From Eubacteriales bacterium (GTDB lineage Bacteria; Bacillota; Clostridia; Tissierellales; GPF-1), in contig DAOUQF010000009.1 of NCBI GenBank assembly GCA_030625815.1, positions 49,010-113,009 on the forward strand: DNA of 64,000 nucleotides. Reading direction: 5' to 3'. Below the pieces are notes generated by a model, which was not told where the DNA came from, searched no databases, and saw nothing but the letters and a program-made list of their open reading frames with translations. Positions 1 to 8,000 of the stretch are shown here, one piece after another. How positions within the stretch are numbered: the first letter of the stretch is position 1; every line of letters begins with the position of its first letter. The translations under genes were made by a program, and so were the position numbers.

Positions 1-1
1 G

Positions 2-202
2 GAACAGCGGGCGACCATCCTCTCCTTTCAAAGCATGCTCTTCAGCATTCTGATGATTGTGCTTTTCCCGCTTGTTGGGAAAATCGGAGATGTCTTCGGT
101 CTAGGTCGCGCCTTTTTCATCATTGCGATTTTTGCGACGATTACCCTGGGGACTCTTGAATATATTGTGATGACCAACGCAAGCAAGTTTAAACGCTTAT
201 AG
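2..202 (+). CDS. C-terminal end of an MFS-type transporter (partial)
   Basis: The first reading frame is open from the window edge to a TAG at 200-202 and gives about 66 residues. It begins EQRATILSFQSMLFSILMI and continues as two hydrophobic stretches joined by VGKIGDVFGLGRAFFI, a short charged loop with a G-x-x-x-D/G pattern. This looks like the last two membrane helices of a major facilitator superfamily permease. The substrate cannot be told from this tail. The asnS promoter follows 24 bases downstream, so the gene is probably not cotranscribed with asnS. The family assignment rests on a short tail and is moderate in certainty. Confidence 0.6.
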   Translation, partial: EQRATILSFQSMLFSILMIVLFPLVGKIGDVFGLGRAFFIIAIFATITLGTLEYIVMTNASKFKRL

Positions 203-225
203 AAGAGCGCAGGGCGGGTTTTGGA

Positions 226-254
226 TTGACAAAATTCGGTCCCTGTAATATCAT
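226..254 (+). promoter_or_regulatory. Promoter of the asnS T-box leader
   Basis: A TTGACA hexamer at 226-231 is separated by 17 bases from TATCAT at 249-254. Transcription would start near 261, just before the T-box leader. Confidence 0.65.
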
Positions 255-260
255 AAATAG

Positions 261-500
261 GGAAAGCTGATGATGGGAAGAGTAGCTTTTGTTGCTTATG
301 CAAAGCGAGCCAGAGACGGTGAAAGTCTGGCCATAAGGCAAAGGGGAAAAACATCCCGTAGGCGCTGCATTGAAACGATTTGGAGTAGATGCAGACGGCA
401 ACCGACCGTTATCGGATTGAGTGACGCGCAATGACGCGCGTAACTAGGGTGGTACCGCGAATAGACCTTTCGTCCCTTTTTGGGATGAGAGGTTTTTTTT
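261..500 (+). promoter_or_regulatory. T-box riboswitch upstream of asnS
   Basis: The leader between the promoter and asnS contains the T-box sequence AGGGTGGTACCGCG at 446-459, which binds the uncharged tRNA acceptor end. A G/C-rich terminator hairpin with a T run follows directly. Upstream structure includes a stem with arms GCCAGA/TCTGGC. For asparaginyl-tRNA synthetase the specifier should be an Asn codon; AAC at 350-352, beside a possible Stem I base, is a candidate that I could not prove. Binding of uncharged tRNA-Asn would favour the antiterminator and allow asnS expression. Confidence 0.9.
465..500 (+). terminator. T-box leader terminator
   Basis: CCTTTCGTCCC pairs, with G-U pairs, with GGGATGAGAGG across a TTTTT loop and is followed by eight T residues. 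This is the conditional terminator of the T-box. Confidence 0.85.
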
Positions 501-518
501 ATTGGAGGAGGAAAGCGA

Positions 519-1910
519 ATGAAAGGCATTAAGATTCGAGAAATTCATAACAGCCCGGAGCGCTACGCAGATCAGGAAATTACCGTTATGGGATGGGTGC
601 GCACCAATCGGGGATCCAAGCATTTTGGGTTTATTGAGTTAAACGACGGTTCTCATTTCAGAGGCATTCAAGTGGTGTACGAAGGTGAACTGGAAAACTT
701 TGAAGCGGTGAAAAAGTTCAGCATTTCATCGTCTTTGCAAGTGAAGGGCACCCTGGTATTAACGCCGGACAACAAACAACCCTACGAGCTAAAGGCAACG
801 TCGATTGAATTGATTGGGGATTGCCCGAGCGAATATCCGTTGCAAAAGAAACGTCATAGCTTTGAATATTTGCGATCGATTGCGCATTTGCGACCGCGAA
901 CCAATACGTTTTCTGCGGTATTTCGCATTCGTTCGTTAGCGGCCTTCGCGATTCATCAATTCTTCCAGGATCAAGGATTTGTCTATGTGCATACGCCAAT
1001 TATCACGGGTTCCGACGCCGAGGGCGCGGGAGAGATGTTTCGGATTACGACCTTGGATCTTCAAAACTTGCCTCGCACCGAAGCAGGGGAAGTCGACGAG
1101 AAGCGAGATTTCTTCGGTAAGGAAACGAACCTGACGGTATCGGGTCAATTGTCGGCGGAGACTTATGCTTTGGCCATGCGCGATGTTTATACGTTTGGAC
1201 CGACCTTCCGTGCAGAAAACTCCAACACGGCACGCCATGCGGCGGAATTCTGGATGATTGAGCCGGAGATTGCCTTTGCGGATCTTCAGGATGACATGGA
1301 AATGGCAGAAGACATGTTGAAGTATATTATTTCCTATGTGATGGAAAAAGCCCCAGAGGAATTGGAATTCTTCAATAAGTTTGTGGACAAGGGATTGTTG
1401 GAGCGTTTGAACCATGTCGTTTCATCGGATTTTGGCCGCATCACCTATACCGAAGCTATCGAGATCTTGGAGAAAGCGGACAAGAAATTCGACTTCCCGG
1501 TATCTTGGGGCATCGATTTGCAAACGGAGCATGAGCGATATCTTACAGAAGAGGTGTATAATCGTCCCGTCTTTGTTACCGATTATCCAAAGGAGATCAA
1601 GGCCTTCTATATGCGCATGAACGACGACAACAAGACCGTTGCGGCCATGGACTTGCTTGTGCCGGGTGTTGGCGAGATCATTGGCGGAAGCCAGCGTGAA
1701 GAGCGTCTGGACGTCTTGCAGGCGAGAATCCAGGAGATGGGGCTCAATGAAGAGGATTATTGGTGGTATTTGGAGCTTCGAAAATACGGAACGGCGAAAC
1801 ATGCCGGATTCGGATTGGGGTTTGAACGAGCGATCATGTACTTGACAGGAATGGCAAATATTCGCGACGTTGTTTCTTTCCCGCGCACGGTGAAAAATGC
1901 AGAATTTTAA
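519..1910 (+). CDS. asnS: Asparaginyl-tRNA synthetase
   Basis: This class II aminoacyl-tRNA synthetase charges tRNA-Asn with asparagine in the cytosol. The 463 residues match the normal AsnRS length. The N-terminal OB fold begins with [20 protein letters not shown]. Class II motif 2 is seen as [25 protein letters not shown] sequence near residue 235, and motif 3 as [11 protein letters not shown] near residue 435. The C-terminus RTVKNAEF is typical of AsnRS rather than AspRS. The ATG follows an AGGAGG-type site (504-510) with good spacing. It is controlled by the T-box leader in front of it. The relQ gene follows about 50 bases downstream without a visible terminator, so the two may be cotranscribed. 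Confidence 0.97.
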   Translation: MKGIKIREIHNSPERYADQEITVMGWVRTNRGSKHFGFIELNDGSHFRGIQVVYEGELENFEAVKKFSISSSLQVKGTLVLTPDNKQPYELKATSIELIGDCPSEYPLQKKRHSFEYLRSIAHLRPRTNTFSAVFRIRSLAAFAIHQFFQDQGFVYVHTPIITGSDAEGAGEMFRITTLDLQNLPRTEAGEVDEKRDFFGKETNLTVSGQLSAETYALAMRDVYTFGPTFRAENSNTARHAAEFWMIEPEIAFADLQDDMEMAEDMLKYIISYVMEKAPEELEFFNKFVDKGLLERLNHVVSSDFGRITYTEAIEILEKADKKFDFPVSWGIDLQTEHERYLTEEVYNRPVFVTDYPKEIKAFYMRMNDDNKTVAAMDLLVPGVGEIIGGSQREERLDVLQARIQEMGLNEEDYWWYLELRKYGTAKHAGFGLGFERAIMYLTGMANIRDVVSFPRTVKNAEF

Positions 1911-1960
1911 ATACCAAATTTTGGGGTATTGATAACTCGGATAGATTGGAGGCGTGTCAC

Positions 1961-2746
1961 GTGATTCCAAATTGGAAAGAAATTTTAATTGTATACGAGC
2001 AAGCGGTTGATGAGTTGAAATTGAAGTTCAAGCGAATTCGAAAAGAATTTCGCGCCATGGATGAGTATTCTCCTATCGAATTTGTTACGGGTCGAGTCAA
2101 AGAAATCAACAGCATCATCAACAAAGCGAATTTGAGGGGAATTCCCTTGTCGGATGTGGAAACGGGCATTGAAGATATTGCAGGCATTCGAATCATGTGT
2201 CAGTTTGAAGATGACATCCATCGCGTAGTGGATCTGATCAAGAGCCGTTATGATATGGAAGTGGTGGAAGAGCGGGATTATGTGACGAATCATAAGGAGA
2301 GCGGATACCGCAGCTATCATTTGATTATTCGCTATCGCGTGAATACCGCGCATGGAGTGAAACCTGTATTGGCCGAGATTCAGATTCGAACCCTTGCCAT
2401 GAACTTCTGGGCGACGATCGAGCATTCCTTGAATTATAAGTTTGATCAGCAGATTCCGGAGCATATCAGCGAGCGACTGCAGGAGGCGGCTGAAGCGGTT
2501 TATAATCTGGATCGACAGATGTCGCAGATTCGGGAAGAGATTATGGATGCGCAAGAACTGTTCGCATCCGGCGCTCATCTGGTGGAGGATTCCTTGAACA
2601 TGCTGCAGAATCTGTATATGTCGGGCAATGTGGATGAGATCGACGAGCTCTACGATGAATTTATGGTCTTGCAGAAGAAAGGCAATCTGAAGGATCTGAG
2701 GGAATTCCGTCAGAGACTGATTGTCACAACAAAAAAACAATTTTAA
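1961..2746 (+). CDS. relQ: Small alarmone synthetase, RelQ/SasB-type (p)ppGpp synthetase
   Basis: The protein is a single-domain GTP pyrophosphokinase of about 261 residues. It resembles Bacillus YjbM/RelQ throughout: SPIEFVTGRVKEINSII, DIAGIRIMCQFEDDI, HKESGYRSYHLIIRY and EIQIRTLAMNFWATIEHSLNYK. These blocks hold the substrate-binding and catalytic residues of the synthetase fold. There is no HD hydrolase domain, TGS or ACT region, so it is a synthetase-only enzyme. I chose GTG at 1961 because GGAGG at 1948-1952 is ideally spaced from it; a TTG at 1946 overlaps that site and is not a plausible start. Transfer of pyrophosphate from ATP to GTP or GDP is the family's known reaction. Confidence 0.93.
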   Translation: MIPNWKEILIVYEQAVDELKLKFKRIRKEFRAMDEYSPIEFVTGRVKEINSIINKANLRGIPLSDVETGIEDIAGIRIMCQFEDDIHRVVDLIKSRYDMEVVEERDYVTNHKESGYRSYHLIIRYRVNTAHGVKPVLAEIQIRTLAMNFWATIEHSLNYKFDQQIPEHISERLQEAAEAVYNLDRQMSQIREEIMDAQELFASGAHLVEDSLNMLQNLYMSGNVDEIDELYDEFMVLQKKGNLKDLREFRQRLIVTTKKQF

Positions 2747-2749
2747 GAA

Positions 2750-2786
2750 AAGCTGGGTTGACGTTAGTCGACCCAGCTTGTTTTTA
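2750..2786. terminator. Bidirectional terminator between relQ and the minus-strand operon
   Basis: A 13-bp stem AAGCTGGGTTGAC/GTCGACCCAGCTT with a GTTA loop is followed by GTTTTT on the plus strand and preceded by an A-rich run serving the minus strand. The last codons of the minus-strand flavoprotein lie inside the hairpin. Confidence 0.85.
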
Positions 2787-3825
2787 TCTCGTTTGCAAGA
2801 TTTCTCGCGTATTCGGCAGCCTGAAATTCGATATTCGACCGTTCCAGAATCGCATTTTTGTCGTTGGCCGTTGCCGTTAAGGAAAATTGTGGCGGCAGCC
2901 GGAATGTCTTGTTGATATTCAGGGCGCTGATCAATTGATGCTGGAGGCATTCGGAACCCGAATTGCCCGAGACGACAATGCCGAAGAGACTTTTGTTATA
3001 GAAATTATGGGTTCGAAACAAGGCCGTCATGCGATTGACGGTTGCCGTCAGATTGGCCGATAAGGCATCGTTGTAGTTGGGGCAAATCCATAGAATGGCG
3101 TCGGCCTTTAGGATGGCGGGATAGATCTCCTCTACCATCACGCCCCCATAGAAACAGCGCATCTGTTCGCCAAAATGCTTGCAGGTGGTGTAGGGACAGC
3201 CGATGCAATCACGTACCGTTCCGTTTTCAATATGGATCTCTTGCACACGCACCGCTTGCGGAAGATTTTTCTTTACCAGCGCCCATAATTGCAGGGTGCT
3301 GGAGGTGTGAGCGTTGCTTGCGTGAAGAACCAAGAGAGAGGGATGGCTTTTTTTGACGGGGTTATCCGCCACCAGCCGAGCCACCAGATGTTCGCATTCA
3401 GTAACGCAGATCTCCTGGCGGGTTTTGTGTTTGACGGTCTCCATCAGTTTCCAATTGACGAGGTCTTTCGCGGCCTCGACAACGGGTCTTCCCATAAACC
3501 GGCATCCCAATTCATTGGCGCGGAGGATCAAGTCTACGGCAAAATCCCGGCTGTATCGTTCCGAATCGCTGTGAATCAGAATCGCCGCTTCGCTCTGTGC
3601 GAGGGACCTGGCCGTTGGATCCAATTGCATGAAAAAGGTGGATAATTCCGGACAGAGATTCCAAGCATTGACTTGGATTGCAAAGAGGATCCTTGCGTTC
3701 TGCAAATCCGGCAGAGGTTTCCCGGCCTGAAAGACGCCATCGGGATGATGGGTCCAAGCGGCGTCGAGCATGCGTTTCAATTGTAGCGAGGATTCTCCGA
3801 TCTGAATGATGTAGAAGGGTTTCAC
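2764..3825 (-). CDS. Flavodoxin-fold NAD(P)H-dependent oxidoreductase-like protein with an extra N-terminal domain
   Basis: The 353-residue protein has two parts. The first 160 residues (MKPFYIIQIGESSLQLKRM...) form an unrecognised Rossmann-like domain. From about residue 165 the sequence SLLVLHASNAHTSSTLQLW resembles the first strand and FMN phosphate loop of NADPH-dependent FMN reductase/flavodoxin-like proteins, followed by CIGCPYTTC and a PNYNDALSANLTATVNRM segment typical of that fold. The CxxC pair sits where iron-sulfur flavoproteins carry cysteines, but a full cluster motif is not present. Its ATG overlaps the stop of the upstream dehydrogenase-like gene by 4 bases, and it is third in the operon. 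Its stop codon lies inside the shared terminator. The substrate is unknown. Confidence 0.75.
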   Translation of the reverse strand: MKPFYIIQIGESSLQLKRMLDAAWTHHPDGVFQAGKPLPDLQNARILFAIQVNAWNLCPELSTFFMQLDPTARSLAQSEAAILIHSDSERYSRDFAVDLILRANELGCRFMGRPVVEAAKDLVNWKLMETVKHKTRQEICVTECEHLVARLVADNPVKKSHPSLLVLHASNAHTSSTLQLWALVKKNLPQAVRVQEIHIENGTVRDCIGCPYTTCKHFGEQMRCFYGGVMVEEIYPAILKADAILWICPNYNDALSANLTATVNRMTALFRTHNFYNKSLFGIVVSGNSGSECLQHQLISALNINKTFRLPPQFSLTATANDKNAILERSNIEFQAAEYARNLANEIKTSWVD

Positions 3826-5069
3826 AGGATCGCCTCCAGTCTGCGATGGGTTTTTTTGAGTCTTTCCATCAACGAGGATGGAAGAGTCAGACGCTCGAAT
3901 TCAACGCCGCTGTCCAGCAATTGATTGGCGGCGCCGAAGTACACGCCCCCAAGGAAATTGGCGCTCAAGTGCCAGTCGCCCCGGATCATGGAAAGAATGG
4001 ACAGGGCGCCGGAAGAGAGTGCTGGAGCGATATAGGGCTTAAACCCCGTTTCGCGAACCAAGTGATTGGCATTCAGGGTGGCTTCCGTCAGCAATAGGCT
4101 TTTGTCTTCCTCGTATTGAGTGATGGAATTGGCGACAACAAGTCCCTTTCCGTGAGGACCGTAGGCGCGTCCGTGGGTTAAAAAGTCGGGGTCGCCAACG
4201 GTGGATTCCGCCAAATACGCAGCTCGCGCATACATGACCCCCAGGCCGAAGCCGTGGATCTGTTCGGGACGCAGCCCTTGAAAATCCAAATGGTTCTGGT
4301 TCGTGTTGCTGTCCAGATAAGCCGACAGGCAAAGAGGATCGACGGGATCGGAAATCACGCAGAACTCTCCCTGAAAATTTTGCAGTCTAGCCATCTGCGC
4401 GTACTCTTTTAGGATCTTTCGATTGCCTTCCAGTTGTACCATGCGTACGTCGCCGGAGGTTTGAGACAGGGGCGGGATGCCCTTCGAGGCGCAAAATACA
4501 AAGTAATCGCCATTGAAGACCTCTTCTTTTTCAATGGCCCGGACCCGTGGAGTCTGTTTGGTCTGTCCAAAGGAGAGGATCTGATTGGTCTCCAGAACGA
4601 ACCGCCGCTGCTTTTCGGGGCTTCGGTCATAGACGCCGATTTCCTCGATGCAATCTCTTCCCGTCAGGCACAGGCCAATCAGAAGGGTGCTGCCCACATC
4701 TCCCAGGGCGACAAGATTCAATCGGATTTTCTTGCGCTTCCGAGGGGAGGGCGATACAAGGCGCTCCCATTTTGGCCATGCCAGATTGATGGCGCGGCTG
4801 GGAAGTCCCTCGGGAACAAAGTCGATCAGCGAGGAAGCCGGAGGAGACGGGGTGTTCAGCCGCTCCAAGGTATCGTGGTCGACGAGGGTCTCTCGCTGTA
4901 TGAGGGGAAATTGCACCGCGTTCTTCCTCGGGTCGCCGGAGAAGAATATGATGGCTTCTTTGGTTCCCTTTGGAAATCGGGGAACCAAGTATTCCTCCCA
5001 TTCGGGGACGGGTTGATCGGCGATGCAGCCGATGTTTTTATCCGCTAGATGATAGAAGTAGGGTCTCAT
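3822..5069 (-). CDS. Lactate/malate dehydrogenase-like Rossmann protein
   Basis: The 415-residue protein has about 115 N-terminal residues of unknown fold, then a nucleotide-binding start LNLVALGDVGSTLLIGLCL, which fits the GxGxxG dinucleotide loop of the lactate/malate dehydrogenase superfamily. An acidic residue ends strand 2 (EEIGVYDRSPEK). The segment CVISDPVDPLCLSAYL recalls the family's V-x-N/D-P-V-D region. The catalytic His-Asp relay of true LDH/MDH is not clear, so it may be a non-canonical dehydrogenase. It overlaps the upstream 1623-residue gene and the downstream flavoprotein by 4 bases each, which suggests translational coupling. Its product may act with the flavoprotein in a redox step, but that is inference. 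Confidence 0.7.
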   Translation of the reverse strand: MRPYFYHLADKNIGCIADQPVPEWEEYLVPRFPKGTKEAIIFFSGDPRKNAVQFPLIQRETLVDHDTLERLNTPSPPASSLIDFVPEGLPSRAINLAWPKWERLVSPSPRKRKKIRLNLVALGDVGSTLLIGLCLTGRDCIEEIGVYDRSPEKQRRFVLETNQILSFGQTKQTPRVRAIEKEEVFNGDYFVFCASKGIPPLSQTSGDVRMVQLEGNRKILKEYAQMARLQNFQGEFCVISDPVDPLCLSAYLDSNTNQNHLDFQGLRPEQIHGFGLGVMYARAAYLAESTVGDPDFLTHGRAYGPHGKGLVVANSITQYEEDKSLLLTEATLNANHLVRETGFKPYIAPALSSGALSILSMIRGDWHLSANFLGGVYFGAANQLLDSGVEFERLTLPSSLMERLKKTHRRLEAIL

Positions 5070-8000
5070 TTTTCCTCCTGAGTAAAGAGTGATTGAATGC
5101 GTTTTAAGTGCGCCTGATCGTATGCGATATACTCGGATACCTTCAGGGAAGAATCATATTCCAATAAATCGCTGCGATCCGGGAATCGCGGGGAGGAGAA
5201 GATCTCGCCCAAGTTGGTGATGCACAGGGCGCGATCATTGAATCGCTGGTATTCACGTTCCAAGGTGCGGAAAATTTGATAGGTGTTCTTTAGGACGGTT
5301 TCCGATAACTTGTAGATTGCGGACACCGGCGCCTCTTTGATATAGCTCGGCGAGGCATAAGGCAAAATAAAATTCACCGATGGAATCATATTGGATTTAT
5401 AATCGGTCATTCGTTCAACGGCATCTCCTCCGATAAAGGGGTAGAGGATGCTTTCGTTAAACCAAACATTCAGATTGGGAACAAAGTATGCGGATTCCAC
5501 ATCCAATTCTTGCAACTCCATCAGTTCTTGCCCCTGGCTGGAAAGGATGCCTACGATGGTTTTTTCCACGCGAACGTCATGCTGGTTGAACTTTGGCTGA
5601 ATCGCCTTGATCCGGTATCCCTTGTGGAGAATATCATCAATCAGGAGAACCGGCCGTTTAAAGGACTTCAGCATGCGGATCTGTTCATCCAAACTGAGGT
5701 AATACGGGGTTTGGTGAATATAAAATGAAGTCGCATCGCCCTTGTAGGTCTTCTCCGTATGGAGGGTTTTCGTCGCCGTATTGGGCACGATCCGTCCCTT
5801 GAGGATGGAGCCGTATGGCACGCATAGATTTGGTCCCAAGGTGCGAACGGGTCCCTGGACGAGATCGACATGGTTGTTGCGGCAGATGATCTCCATCAGT
5901 TTTTCATTCATAATCTTTCGGTCAACGGTCAAGAGCAATTGTCCCGGATAAAGGGCAACCATGGCTTCCCTGAGGGCATCGCGGCTTTTGTGGATGGCGC
6001 GAATGACCTTTGGATTGTTGCGGTAGGGTTCCTTCAACAGCGCCTTCATATTCAAGTACAGGGTGCTCGGGTGTGTCATGGAAACCAGATAGATCGGCGA
6101 TTCCGCTTCCTCGGATTCCTGTGGAACCGAGACGAATCCCTGGAGCTTCAGGATCTTGTAGTTGCGTTCATCGATTGCCGGATGATGAAGGGGCTCATGA
6201 TACACCGCCGAGGTGTAATCCTTCTGCAGTGTGAAACTCAGGGTTTCAGTCAAAAGAATTTGTCCCAGATGGCGATACGGAGATCCTGTATGGGTATAAA
6301 TTCCGGCGATCAGGGCAATTCGGCCGACAGCTTTTTGACGAATGAAGTCAGCGGCAGTGTGATCGTGGAATTCTCGGAAAATCATGGAGTTTCTCAACCA
6401 GCGGAAGGGAACTGCTCCAACGATGGTATCCCCTTTTGTCTCTCGTGCAATCAGAAGTCTGGCGCTGTCCAAGGTGAAGAAAGACTTCAGGTCTATAGGG
6501 AAATCGCCAAATTGACTGCGGAGTTCCGAGATGGTTTCATAGCGAAATTCCTCAATGATTTCAAATTTCAAGGTGCGGGTGGATACCGGTGATTTCATTT
6601 GCGGTTCATGTCGGTAGAATCCGCGCGCCATAATGTATTTTTGCGCAAGGGGATCGATCATCATGGAAACATCTCGGTTTTGATCGATGTATTTGCGGAT
6701 CTGGGTGGAGGAAATATCTTCATATTCCTCTGGCAGACAGAGCCGCACCGCCGGCTCTTTCATTCGATCCAAAAACGGTTCGAGGGGATCGGGATCTACC
6801 CTGTCGCAATTTCTCTCAAAGATGACATGAGGGAAATCAAAGATGGAGAATTCATCCGTCGTGGCATAAGCGGATGCGTGCAGAATAACATCGCTTCCCA
6901 CAACGATGGAAATGGGATCCTCTCCGTAGCAATTCTGCAGTTCCTTCAGATCTGTCTGATTTGCAATATTCACAGACAGGGAAGACGGGAAGAGATAGAT
7001 GTTGAGTTCATCGGCAATGGACATATCGATGATGTTTCTGCGAATCATATTGGGTTGCGTCCGCTTGGACCAAGAGAATTCATCCACCGCCAAGAAAACC
7101 TCATAGCCCATATTTCGAATATTTTCCGCAATCTTCTTGTGCGAGATGGAGAAGGGATCAAAGGTGCCCGGGAAGAAAGCCTTTTTTTGATTGGTAAAAA
7201 CAGGAACTTCTCGGTTGCTGAATTCGTAGTCCGCGATAAATCGATAGATGTGGTTCAAGGATACGGAATCATTCAGCCGGAGCAGATCCGTCTGGCGGCC
7301 CGTGGCAGCCAGAACCAGCATCTTCTTCGCGACAATGGATAACAGATTTTGTTTTTCGTTCATGTTTAATTTGTTTGATCCGAAGACATCCTTGCCAAGG
7401 ACCAGAAATGCTTCGCGTTTCACTTCTTGATCAAAGTTCACAAAGCTGCTTAAGAGGATGCTGACCATTTGAACCAAACGGCGTTTTAAAACCTCTTCGG
7501 TTTCATGAAATCGCGGACCGTATTGGGCATAGTTCTGTATACAAACCCCGATGGTTTTTAGTAGCAAGACGGCAATCTGCTGATTGGAAACCTTGGTTTT
7601 TTCGACGAAGTCATTGATGATTTCATCCAATTCCCTGGGCTGCAAGTGGAGCATAACCTTGCCCAAATAGCGGGGGATAAAGTTGGTGAATTGAAAGTTC
7701 TCCATCTCTAGAGCGCGGAGGAGTTCGACGGTTACATCGTTTTTTTGTTCCTTGCTCAGATAGGGGAAAATTTCCACCAAGGCGATCCCTGCATGATTTC
7801 GCACATTCTCCACTTCGCTTACCTTCAGGAGGTTGCAAAAATGGATAGCCGTATGAATTTTGTCGATATTTGGGAATCCAGCGATTAAAAAATCAGCCAG
7901 CAAATGTACGTGAACCTTTTTGAACACCCATGGAGTGGCTGTTTTCAGGTTTTGCAGATAGATATCAGAAAGATCTTCGCCGTCAACGAGGCAAATTGCA

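Noticed and set aside
1946..1960. TTG 1946 as the relQ start
   Set aside because: It lies within the GGAGG ribosome binding site that serves GTG 1961.
4434..5048. 204-residue plus-strand frame
   Set aside because: It is antisense to the dehydrogenase-like gene and shows no family features.
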